Translations under genes and position numbers: made by a program
Shown here: one piece after another, positions 1 through 6,288 of the stretch
Layout: every line of letters begins with the position of its first letter
Position numbering within the stretch: the stretch's first letter is position 1
Notes under the pieces: generated by a model
The model's database searches: none
What the model saw: the letters and a program-made list of their open reading frames with translations, nothing else
What the model was told of the DNA's origin: nothing
DNA from: Candidatus Hydrogenedentota bacterium
Lineage (GTDB): Bacteria > Hydrogenedentota > Hydrogenedentia > Hydrogenedentiales > CAITNO01
Assembly (NCBI GenBank): GCA_903922535.1
Contig: CAIXUF010000189.1
Coordinates: forward strand, 1-6,341
Direction of reading: 5' to 3'
DNA: 6,341 nt

Positions 1-894
1 CGCACGACCGGCGCGCCCATCGCCATGGTTATCCACAATGAGGACCAGCGGTCGAAGAATTACGATGACCTGAAGGACCTTTTTCGGCCGGGCCATGGTG
101 ATTTCACGTTTTATAAAAAGTATGGGATTCGAGACCATCGCGGGGGCGGGCGGCAGTCGGGCCGTGAGACGGCGTGCCGCGTGGCCGCGGGGGCGCTGGC
201 TTCGCTTGTGCTGAAGAAACTCGGGGTACGGATTGTCGCGCATGCCCTTGAGATAGCCGGTATTCGGGCGAAGCAGTGCGACCTTTCGGTGATTGAAAGC
301 AACCCGGTGCGCTGCGCCGACGCGGAGGCTGCTCCGGCGATGGAAGCGGCGATTCTTGCGGCGCGCGGGAACAAAGACTCGGTGGGCGGGATTATCCAAC
401 TGGAGGTCTATGGACTTCCGCCGGGCTTGGGTGACCCGGTGTTTGGAAAGTTGGATGCCCGCCTTATCAGCGCGATTATGACGATGGGCGCGGTGAAGGG
501 GGTGGAGGTGGGCGACGGCTTTGCCATTTGCGGGCTGCGCGGCAGCGAGGCGAACGACCGCATGGAAGACGGGCGTTTCCTGAGCAACCATCACGGGGGC
601 ATCCTGGGGGGCATTTCGACGGGGGAGCCGGTGATCATGCGCGTGGCGGTGAAGCCCACGGCCTCGATTGCGCAGAAGCAGCCGACGTGCAGCGTCGCGG
701 GGGAGAATGTCGAGGTGGCCGTGCTGGGAAGACATGATCCGTGCATTGTTCCGCGGGCCGTGCCGGTGGTTGAGGCGATGGCCGCGCTGGTGCTGCTGGA
801 CTCGTTTGAGATTCAGGCGCGGCTGAATCCGGAATGGGGTACGCAGTATTACCCTTCGGTTGGAGAGACGCCCGGCGCGGCGGAGACTGCGTAG
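1..894 (+). CDS. aroC: Chorismate synthase, 5'-truncated by window edge
   Basis: Catalyses the last common step of aromatic biosynthesis: anti-1,4 elimination of phosphate from 5-enolpyruvylshikimate-3-phosphate to give chorismate, needing reduced FMN in the cytoplasm. The reading frame is open from base 1, and the codons before the first ATG (position 25) read RTTGAPIA, which joins MVIHNEDQRS to give the family's TTGxPIxxxIxNxDQRS block. That ATG is therefore internal and the true start lies upstream. Visible family blocks are FRPGHGDFTFYKKYGIRDHR with its conserved His, GGGRQSGRETACRVAAGA (signature 2), NHHGGILGGISTGEP, the substrate-site KPTASI, and the C-terminal signature GRHDPCIVPRAVPVVEAM. 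About 70-80 N-terminal residues, including the GESHG-type signature, are missing because of the window edge (297 residues seen, family usually about 360). The stop is TAG at 892-894. No frameshift or lost key residue is seen, so it should be functional. No T-tract terminator follows it. Confidence 0.97.
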   Translation, partial: RTTGAPIAMVIHNEDQRSKNYDDLKDLFRPGHGDFTFYKKYGIRDHRGGGRQSGRETACRVAAGALASLVLKKLGVRIVAHALEIAGIRAKQCDLSVIESNPVRCADAEAAPAMEAAILAARGNKDSVGGIIQLEVYGLPPGLGDPVFGKLDARLISAIMTMGAVKGVEVGDGFAICGLRGSEANDRMEDGRFLSNHHGGILGGISTGEPVIMRVAVKPTASIAQKQPTCSVAGENVEVAVLGRHDPCIVPRAVPVVEAMAALVLLDSFEIQARLNPEWGTQYYPSVGETPGAAETA

Positions 895-900
895 AAGAGA

Positions 901-972
901 AGACGGAAAAGACGAACGTTTGACCACGGAATACCCGAAAATACACGGAAAAGGAATGAAGAGAAGAGAAGA
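901..972. repeat. Degenerate interspersed repeat of the 'CCACGGAATAC…ACACGGAAA' type
   Basis: The segment contains CCACGGAATACCCGAAAATA followed by CACGGAAAAGG, an internally repetitive pattern in which (A)CGGAA and AATAC recur every 8-14 bases. It is preceded by a related AGACGGAAAAGACGAACG and followed by GAAGAGAAGAGAAG. Read on the - strand it gives a spurious peptide of the VYFRVFRG kind. I recall this as a recurrent product of interspersed non-coding repeats in Planctomycetes/Verrucomicrobia-like genomes, where the consensus is close to CCACGGAATACACGGAAAA. Only one, somewhat eroded, copy is in the window, so the repeat status rests on recall and internal periodicity. Boundaries are approximate. 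Confidence 0.5.
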
Positions 973-1123
973 TTTGAGACTTGAGCATGCATTGCAGGGG
1001 GCGGGAAGGATTCTTATGGAAATGCAGTCGACTCTGACACTGTGCGTGTGTTGTTGTGGTCAGATGGAGACAAAGACGGGAATCGGGAGAGAGATGAAGG
1101 AAGGAACGCAGGGGTGAAGGAAA

Positions 1124-1137
1124 CTTGTTGGAACAAG
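1124..1137. promoter_or_regulatory. Small inverted repeat CTTGTT-GG-AACAAG upstream of the DUF502 gene
   Basis: Two perfect 6-base arms (CTTGTT and AACAAG) are separated by GG. The centre lies about 60 bp upstream of the DUF502 start codon, a position compatible with an operator or promoter-overlapping site. The 2-base gap is too small for a stable RNA hairpin, so a DNA dyad is the more natural reading. I cannot match it to a named regulator's consensus. A 14-base dyad can occur by chance in about 300 bp of skewed sequence, so this is a weak call. Confidence 0.2.
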
Positions 1138-1189
1138 AATGTGGGAATGACAACAGGGGAATGCGCGAGAAAATGAATGAAATGACGGG

Positions 1190-2575
1190 ATGGTAGGACG
1201 GATGTTTGGGAAGGCCAAAACTGCCAAGGTTTCTTTCGGTGCGCGGATTACCGCGACGCTTCGGAGACACATGCTCCGGGGTCTCATTGTGGTGGTCCCC
1301 CTGGGCGTGACCGTGTATGTGCTTCAGTTCTGCTATGACCTTACGGCGGGATACCTTGCTCCGATAATCCGCCGGATCACGGGCACCTTTCCCGAGACGG
1401 TGATCATCGGGGTGTCGATTGCGCTGTTCTTGGGACTGCTTTTCATATTGGGGATTATTGCGGCGGCAACGGCGGGCCGGCGGCTTATTGGGCTGTTCGA
1501 GTTTGTCATCCGGAAGATCCCTCTGGTGAAGGCCGTGTACGGCGCCTCGAAGCAGATGGTGGAGGTGCTGAGCCCCAAGGATGTGGGGGGCAATTACGAG
1601 GCGTCGGTCATGGTGGATTTTCCGTACCCGGGCGTCAAGTCGCTGGCGTTCATCACCGGCCGGCTGACGCTGCAGGACGGGGTGGAGTATTACCGTGTGT
1701 TTGTGCTGACGACGCCCAATCCGACGAGCGGCTACCTGGAGATATATCCGAAGGAGTTTGTGCAGGCCAGCGGCCTTTCGGTGGAGGACGCGTTGAAGGC
1801 GGCCATGTCCGCCGGGATTGTCATGCCAGACCGGCTGAATGACGGGCCGATGCCGGAGCGGTTGCGCCATGCGCCGAGTGCCGGGGGGGACGATCCCGTG
1901 GAGGTCAAGACACCGGAGAAGCCGTCGTATTGGACGCGGAACATGGCCATCATTCGCAACCGGCTCTTGTCCGGTCTGCTGCTGCTTGTGCCGTTGGCCA
2001 GCACGGTGGTGGTGGTGCGCTTTATCTTCGGGCTCACGGTGGGACGGGTGACTCCCGTCACCAAGGTGATTATGACGGACATGGACATGCCCCAGTGGTC
2101 GATGCTGGGACTGTCTTTTGTTGTTTTTGTTGCGGGGCTGTGGCTCATTGGCATGGTGGCCACGGCGGTGGTGGGACAGCGGCTGATCGCGTTGGGCGAA
2201 TTCCTGATAGAGAGAATTCCGATGGTCCGCGTTGTTTACAGTGCCACAAAGCAGATTGTGGGGACGCTGGCCACGAAGAGTGATGGCAAGAGTCCGGGGC
2301 TGGAGGCGGCGGTGCTTGTGGAGTTTCCTTATCCGGGTGTGCGGGCGCTAGGATTTCTTGTCGGGCGGGTACGGCAGGCGGATGGCACGGAACTGTGCAA
2401 GATTTTCCTGCCCACGGCGCCGAACATCAGCGTGGGCCTGTTTCTGTTGTACAAGACGGAGGAGGTTTTTCTGTGCGGGCTGTCCGTTGATGACGCGATA
2501 CGGATGGTGGTTTCGGTGGGTATTCTGTGTCCCAGTCACATGACCCTCACGCCCGTGGGAGCGTCAGGTGGGTAG
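1190..2575 (+). CDS. Tandem DUF502 integral membrane protein (two fused DUF502 domains)
   Basis: A 461-residue membrane protein of unknown biochemical function. DUF502 is an uncharacterised family, found in bacteria and also in plant LIKE-COV proteins, and is normally about 200 residues with one domain. Here the domain occurs twice. Copy 1 (about 28-215) has hydrophobic segments near 29-50 and 70-93, IPLVKAVY (110-117), VDFPYPGVKSLAFITGR (142-158), TTPNPTSG (174-181) and GLSVEDALKAAMSAGI (195-210). Copy 2 (about 256-449) has hydrophobic segments near 258-280 and 304-327, IPMVRVVY (343-350), VEFPYPGVRALGFLVGR (377-393), TAPNISVG (409-416) and GLSVDDAIRMVVSVGI (430-445). A polar linker (about 216-255, Pro- and charge-rich) joins them. 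The NPTSG motif is intact in copy 1 but altered to NISVG in copy 2. An in-frame TGA at 1178-1180 limits the start. ATG 1190 is the first possible, and ATG 1202 (Met5) is an alternative with AGGA just 3 bases upstream. Neither ribosome-binding site is strong. Four membrane passes are predicted by eye. Confidence 0.9.
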   Translation: MVGRMFGKAKTAKVSFGARITATLRRHMLRGLIVVVPLGVTVYVLQFCYDLTAGYLAPIIRRITGTFPETVIIGVSIALFLGLLFILGIIAAATAGRRLIGLFEFVIRKIPLVKAVYGASKQMVEVLSPKDVGGNYEASVMVDFPYPGVKSLAFITGRLTLQDGVEYYRVFVLTTPNPTSGYLEIYPKEFVQASGLSVEDALKAAMSAGIVMPDRLNDGPMPERLRHAPSAGGDDPVEVKTPEKPSYWTRNMAIIRNRLLSGLLLLVPLASTVVVVRFIFGLTVGRVTPVTKVIMTDMDMPQWSMLGLSFVVFVAGLWLIGMVATAVVGQRLIALGEFLIERIPMVRVVYSATKQIVGTLATKSDGKSPGLEAAVLVEFPYPGVRALGFLVGRVRQADGTELCKIFLPTAPNISVGLFLLYKTEEVFLCGLSVDDAIRMVVSVGILCPSHMTLTPVGASGG

Positions 2576-2892
2576 GGGAGTGCCTAGAGGGTGTTTTTGT
2601 GCGACCAACCCTGAGGGGTTCGGGGGAAGAACCCTTTCAGGGTAGATGGGAGGAGGCGGATGGCCGTGATACCCAGGGTAGGCGTTCGACTCCGCGTTGC
2701 TCAGCCGACCGCCAACCCTGGGCTGTGCTCCATAACCCCGTTGGGTAAAGACCGTTCGGGAGGTAGCCATTTGCCCGGTCGCAGACATTATCACCGATTT
2801 GCCAGGTTGGACACCGTATTCTTGATTCTTGGAAGGCCCTTTTCGGGGAATGTGGGAGCGTTTCGGGCGGGGGGGGGGCGTGGCTCCAACGG
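2576..2892. other. Spacer between convergent DUF502 and histidine kinase genes
   Basis: The 317 bp lie between two converging stop codons. The first half is a structured repeat, listed separately. The second half (about 2750-2892) holds no gene I can support. It contains a weak complementary pair GACCG…CGGTC (2750-2754 and 2776-2780), a run of ten G (2869-2878), and GGAGC/GCTCC arms flanking that run (2855-2859 and 2883-2887). A 110-codon open frame on the - strand spans the whole spacer, but it is Pro/Arg-rich, tracks the repeat, and overlaps the 3' ends of both genes, so I treat it as spurious. No hairpin followed by a T-run is visible on either strand. Confidence 0.6.
2590..2748. repeat. 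Dispersed non-coding repeat with two strong imperfect stem-loops
   Basis: Stem 1 pairs ACCCTGAGGGGTTC (2608-2621) with GAACCCTTTCAGGGT (2629-2643), about 14 pairs with one bulge or mismatch around a GGGGGAA loop. Stem 2 pairs CCCAGGGTAGGCG (2672-2684) with CGCCAACCCTGGG (2710-2722), 12 of 13 positions complementary with one A-A mismatch and a 25-base loop. A third small pair, ACCC/GGGT, sits at 2734-2745. The two stems share the core ACCCTG/CAGGGT, so they look like related modules of one element. From memory, 'AACCCTGAAAGGGTT … CCCAGGGTTGGCG' elements recur between genes in Planctomycetes- and Verrucomicrobia-like genomes, but only one copy can be seen here. It may serve as an end-of-transcript structure for the convergent genes, though it lacks a T-tract. 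Confidence 0.6.
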
Positions 2893-5800
2893 TCACTGCG
2901 CTTCGCTAACGGGTAGGGTCAGTTGGGCGCGGGTGCCTTTTCCGGGGATGGAGACGAAGTCGAGGGTGCCGCCATGTTCGCGGACGATGTTGAAAGACAC
3001 GGAAAGGCCCAGACCGGTGCCGCCAGTGGCGCGTTTGGTTGTGAAGAAGGGGTCTCCCAAATGCTTGAGGTGTTCCGGGGGTATGCCGGTGCCTTCGTCG
3101 TTGACGATGATGGTCACGGCCCTGTTCTCGGGGGAGTGGGCGGCGGTTACCGATACGGCCTTGCGGCTGTCCGGAAGGGCCTGGCAGGCGTTTTGGATGA
3201 GGTTGATCAGGACCTGTTCGATACGCTGGCGGTTGGCGGTGATTTTGGGCAGGTTTGCCTCCAGGGACAGGTCGAAATGATCGGTGGATTTCTTTATCAT
3301 GCTTGCCAGCAAGTGGCAGGCGGACTCGATGACGGGCTGAAGGTCGATGGGTGTTCGGGTGCCCTCGGGGTTGTACCTGGCATAGTCGCGGAGTTCACTG
3401 ACAATGGCTTCTATGCGGCGCGAACCGGACATGATGTCGTGCAGTATCTTTGGGAATTCTTCGCGGGCTCTGGAATAGTCAAAACCGGCGATGACGAAAT
3501 CACCGGAGGCTTCATATTCGCGCTCGAGCAGGGGGCGGATGTCGGTCCATGCGTCGGCGAGGAGGCTGGCGTTGGACATGATGGAGTGGTTGGGATTGTT
3601 GATCTCGTGGGCAACGCCGGAGGTGAGAATACCGAGGGAGACCATCTTGTCGGCCTGAACGAGCTGCGTTTGACGCAACTCAGCCTCTTCACGGGCGCGG
3701 ACCTGCTCGGTGACGTCCATGAGGGTGCCGGCCTGTCGGACGAGCTTTCCCTGGTCGTCCAGGAACCGCTCAGCCTGGGCGGCCATGTGGCGTATGTCGC
3801 CGTTGGGCAGCAGGACCCGATAATGCATGCGGTACGGTTCCCCGCGGTCCACGACGTTCTTAATGGCCTCGGAAACCCGCGGGCGGTCATCCGGATGGAC
3901 GCGCGCGAGGAAGAGCTCATACGACGGGGCCACGGTCTGCGGCTCAAAGCCGAGGAGCCGGAATGTTTCGTCCGACCAGCGGTCGGTATTTGTGGTGAGG
4001 TCCAAGTCCCAATTGCCGAGGTGGGCCATGTGCTGGGCCTCATCGAGGCGGTTGGCGCTTTTGCGCAATTCTTCGTTGGCGTCCGAGAGTTCCATGGTGC
4101 GTTGCTGGACGCGATGCTCCAGGACCTCGTGATTGCGTTTCAAGGCGTCTTCCGCGCGCTTGCGCAGGAAAGCCTCAACGATGGCGGGTGCGAGCGCCTC
4201 AAGCAGTTCCTGGTCTGCCAGCGTGTATCCGCCTTCGCGGTTGCCCACGGCGACAATGCCCATGGTTCGGTCGGCGTGAATCAGGGGAACGCCGAGAAAC
4301 GCTTCCAGCGGGGGGTGGCCCGGGGGGAGCCCAATGGCGTCGGGATGGTTGGCCGGGTCATTGGTGAGCACGGGTTTGGCGTCAATAAGAACGCGGCCGT
4401 AAATGCCGTGAATCTTGAAGGCCTTGGGCGGCACCCGGTGACCCCCCGCGTACGTCATGACGCAGGCTTCCCACCCGGGATTGCTGATGGCGATGTCTTC
4501 GAGGCCCTCCTCGTTAATGTCGCCGATGAACCCGAACTTGCTTCGGGTGATGCCCTCGGCGATTTTGAGGCAGGCCATGCCAAGCTGTTCCTCGGTGTCG
4601 GAGCTCAGGGCGGCGTTCAGGATGCCGTTAATGGCTTCCATGGTCTCATTGTGTTGGCGGATGGCATCCTCGATGCGCCTGCGCTCGGTGATGTCGATGA
4701 ACGCCCCAACGGCGCCGCCGGAGTTCAAGGGAGTGGCATTGCCAACCATGTGGCGGATAGTGCCGTCCCCAGACACCACGTCATACTCGCAATCATGCAC
4801 CGCCACACCTTCGCGGGCAGCGCGCAGCACCGGCAATTCTTCCAGGGGAAGTTTCTCGCCATCGCGCGTGACGAACAGGGTGCCGGGCTTTATGGTGTGC
4901 CACCCCAGGTCGGACAAATTGGCGCCGTGGGGCACGCACAACAACTCCTCGGCGGCGCGGTTGCCTGTCATCTCCCGGGCTTCCGGGTCACGCGTAATCA
5001 TAATCGCGGCGGGCATCGTGTCCAGCACGGCCTGCAGTTCGGCGGTGCGAAGGGTCTCGGCCTCCCTGCTGGCCAGCAGTGCCTGGTTGGCAACCCTGAG
5101 TTGCTCTTGCTGGAGCCGGAGTTCGCCCGCCTGTGCCATCAATTCTTCGTTGGCGATCCCCAACTCCTCGCCCCGGGCCTGCAGTTCCTCATTGACGGTC
5201 TGCAACTCCTCGGAGCGATCCGACAATTCCTTGGTGCGCTTCCGGACCATGTCCTCCAGGTACCACCGGTGTTCGTCGAGTTCCCTCTCGATCTTCTTTC
5301 GCTGGGTAATGTCACGGGCGATAACGGACGCGCCCGTGATGTTTCCCTGCATGTCCCCCACGGGGGAAACGGTCAGCGAGACCTGTATGAGAGCGCCTGA
5401 CTTGGTGACACGGACCGTTTCGAAGCCGTCGAAGGAACGCGCGTGGTCGGCGTTGTCGTCAATCATTCCAATTTCTTGGGCGCGGTCAGCGGGGACGATG
5501 ATGGAGATGGGGCGGCCGACCGCCTCTTCGGCGGAGTAGCCGTACATGCGCTCGGCCCCGGCGTTCCAGGTCAGGATGGTGTTGTCCAGGGATTTGCTGA
5601 TGACGGCGTCGTGTGAACTGTTGACGATGGAAGCCAGCCACATCTGGGTTTTGGCCATGTCATAGAAGGCGGTCATGTCAGTGACGACGATGCACAGCGC
5701 GGGCAGCCCGCCGACTTCGTAGGTGCCCGCGGAAAGTTTGGCCGGCATGGTTGTCCCGTCCGCGCGCAGGAGGTCGGCGTTGATGACGCGGCCCTCTTCC

Positions 5801-6189
5801 GAGGTGTCGTGCAGAAAGGCGCGCAGCGTGTGCTGGGCAGCCGGGGCCACGAATTGCTCAAGATTGCGGCCAAGGATATCCTCAGCGGGTGCCTTTATGA
5901 AATTGGTAAAGCGGGAGTTGCAGGAGAGGATGCCGCCGTCCGGGCCGAGGGTGACGACCCCTTCGTTCATGACCTCAACGAGGACGCGATAGGCGTAATC
6001 CACACCCTCGAGGGCAAAGACCCGCTCGCCTTCCGGGCCGGAGACGATGAGAGCGTCGACGCCGCCGGTCTGGATGGCCTGGATGGTGTCTTCGGCCTCT
6101 TCGAGGCGCGCGCGCAGTTCCTCCATCTCGCGGAGCAGTTGCTGCTTCGTTGTGGCCGGGGCGGGTGATTTATCGGATTTGGGCATCAT
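2893..6189 (-). CDS. Soluble multi-PAS/GAF sensor histidine kinase
   Basis: A 1098-residue sensor kinase that would autophosphorylate a His and pass phosphate to a separate response regulator. Order by residue: short coiled coil (14-38); the TIQAIQTGGVDALIVSGPEG segment (35-54) seen at the N-terminus of many PAS kinases; PAS 1 (about 65-175); PAS 2 (about 184-297, NSSHDAVISKSLDNTILTWN, ending ARDITQRK); long coiled coil with repeated NEEL (about 298-385); PAS 3 (about 386-505, ending IDITERRR); GAF (about 517-673, with PPGHPPLEAFLGVPL); coiled coil (675-718); PAS 4 of PAS_3 type (about 719-830, MAHLGNWDLD to MDVTEQ); HisKA-like region with GVAHEINNP, His861 the likely phosphoacceptor; HATPase_c with N box NLIQNA (996-1001), G1 DEGTGI (1031-1036), F box DPFFTTK (1046-1052) and G2 GGTGLGLS (1056-1063). 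No signal peptide, transmembrane segment, receiver or Hpt domain is visible, so it should be cytoplasmic with intracellular cues. All catalytic boxes are intact. The ligands are unknown. No cognate regulator is in the window. Confidence 0.95.
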   Translation of the reverse strand: MMPKSDKSPAPATTKQQLLREMEELRARLEEAEDTIQAIQTGGVDALIVSGPEGERVFALEGVDYAYRVLVEVMNEGVVTLGPDGGILSCNSRFTNFIKAPAEDILGRNLEQFVAPAAQHTLRAFLHDTSEEGRVINADLLRADGTTMPAKLSAGTYEVGGLPALCIVVTDMTAFYDMAKTQMWLASIVNSSHDAVISKSLDNTILTWNAGAERMYGYSAEEAVGRPISIIVPADRAQEIGMIDDNADHARSFDGFETVRVTKSGALIQVSLTVSPVGDMQGNITGASVIARDITQRKKIERELDEHRWYLEDMVRKRTKELSDRSEELQTVNEELQARGEELGIANEELMAQAGELRLQQEQLRVANQALLASREAETLRTAELQAVLDTMPAAIMITRDPEAREMTGNRAAEELLCVPHGANLSDLGWHTIKPGTLFVTRDGEKLPLEELPVLRAAREGVAVHDCEYDVVSGDGTIRHMVGNATPLNSGGAVGAFIDITERRRIEDAIRQHNETMEAINGILNAALSSDTEEQLGMACLKIAEGITRSKFGFIGDINEEGLEDIAISNPGWEACVMTYAGGHRVPPKAFKIHGIYGRVLIDAKPVLTNDPANHPDAIGLPPGHPPLEAFLGVPLIHADRTMGIVAVGNREGGYTLADQELLEALAPAIVEAFLRKRAEDALKRNHEVLEHRVQQRTMELSDANEELRKSANRLDEAQHMAHLGNWDLDLTTNTDRWSDETFRLLGFEPQTVAPSYELFLARVHPDDRPRVSEAIKNVVDRGEPYRMHYRVLLPNGDIRHMAAQAERFLDDQGKLVRQAGTLMDVTEQVRAREEAELRQTQLVQADKMVSLGILTSGVAHEINNPNHSIMSNASLLADAWTDIRPLLEREYEASGDFVIAGFDYSRAREEFPKILHDIMSGSRRIEAIVSELRDYARYNPEGTRTPIDLQPVIESACHLLASMIKKSTDHFDLSLEANLPKITANRQRIEQVLINLIQNACQALPDSRKAVSVTAAHSPENRAVTIIVNDEGTGIPPEHLKHLGDPFFTTKRATGGTGLGLSVSFNIVREHGGTLDFVSIPGKGTRAQLTLPVSEAQ

Positions 6190-6194
6190 GCATT

Positions 6195-6200
6195 TTCCGT
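6195..6200 (-). promoter_or_regulatory. Weak ribosome binding site for the histidine kinase
   Basis: On the - strand the start context is ACGGAAAATGCATGATG. The GGA core (6198-6196) lies 6 bases before ATG 6189-6187 and 9 bases before the second in-frame ATG (6186-6184), so initiation at either Met is reasonable. An in-frame TAA at 6207-6205 rules out any longer protein. The out-of-frame ATG at 6193-6191 reads into the kinase in another frame and has no family support. Confidence 0.4.
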
Positions 6201-6210
6201 AGCGTTAAAG

Positions 6211-6240
6211 GGCCGGCGGGACGCCGGCGCTCCCAGTGAG
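6211..6240. repeat. GC-rich dispersed repeat unit, copy 1, with perfect hairpin
   Basis: The sequence GCCGGCGGGACGCCGGC (6212-6228) has 6-base arms (6212-6217 and 6223-6228) around a GGGAC loop, followed by GCTCCCAGTGAG. A second, divergent copy with the same order of parts (CCGGCG-G/A-GACGC … GCGCTCCCAGT) follows immediately. The arms are themselves palindromic (GCCGGC). From memory, CTGGGAGCGCCGGCGTC-type units are abundant short interspersed repeats in Hydrogenedentes/PVC-like genomes. It lies 20-50 bp upstream of the kinase start, between it and the gene fragment at the window end. Confidence 0.6.
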
Positions 6241-6241
6241 A

Positions 6242-6288
6242 GACCGGCGAGACGCTTATGCCTTCGCGGGAGTGACGGGCGCTCCCAG
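6242..6288. repeat. GC-rich dispersed repeat unit, copy 2 (interrupted)
   Basis: It begins ACCGGCGAGACGC (6243-6255), matching CCGGCGGGACGC of copy 1 with one change, and ends GGGCGCTCCCAGT (6278-6289), matching GGCGCTCCCAGT of copy 1. The parts are separated by an extra segment of about 22 bases (6256-6277), so the second GCCGG arm is lost. A small alternative stem, GGGAG (6268-6272) with CTCCC (6282-6286), is present. Adjacent unequal copies suggest local duplication or repeated insertion of the same element followed by drift. Confidence 0.5.

Larger units (their letters stand above)
895..1189. other. Purine-rich non-coding spacer between aroC and the DUF502 gene
   Basis: No convincing gene is present. 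The short open frames here lack any recognisable protein family and have low-complexity Arg/Glu/Lys composition. The + strand is markedly rich in A and G, especially at 891-980 and 1070-1190, with GA-type runs such as GAAGAGAAGAGAAG and GAGAGAGATGAAGGAAGGAA. The left part carries a degenerate dispersed-repeat motif and the right part a small dyad, both listed separately. The promoter for the DUF502 gene, if it has its own, should lie here, but I see no confident -35/-10 pair: TTGACC at 920-925 has only a poor -10 partner and lies inside the repeat. I see no factor-independent terminator for aroC, so read-through into the DUF502 gene is possible. Confidence 0.6.

Noticed and set aside
25..27. 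ATG at position 25 as the start of aroC
   Set aside because: In-frame codons before it (RTTGAPIA) match the conserved chorismate synthase block, and the family N-terminus of about 70-80 residues would otherwise be missing, so the gene simply runs off the window.
1173..1196. A seven-codon ORF (MNEMTGW, stop TAG) overlapping the DUF502 start codon, as a possible leader peptide
   Set aside because: It is too short, has no ribosome-binding site better than its surroundings, and encodes no regulatory codon run. Overlap alone is weak evidence for translational coupling.
635..1870. A 411-codon open frame on the - strand across aroC, the spacer and the DUF502 gene
   Set aside because: It overlaps the conserved 3' end of aroC and the 5' half of the DUF502 gene, is rich in His/Arg/Pro/Ser, and gives repeat-type peptides (VYFRVFRG) in the spacer. 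It has no family resemblance.
2564..2896. A 110-codon open frame on the - strand in the convergent spacer
   Set aside because: It is Pro/Arg-rich, follows the stem-loop repeat, and overlaps the ends of both flanking genes. It looks like a repeat-derived spurious ORF.
2923..5400. An 825-codon open frame on the + strand, antisense to the histidine kinase
   Set aside because: It is the complementary-frame shadow of a GC-rich, codon-biased gene. Its translation is Gly/Val/Asp-rich with no recognisable domain, whereas the - strand frame encodes intact PAS, GAF and kinase motifs throughout.
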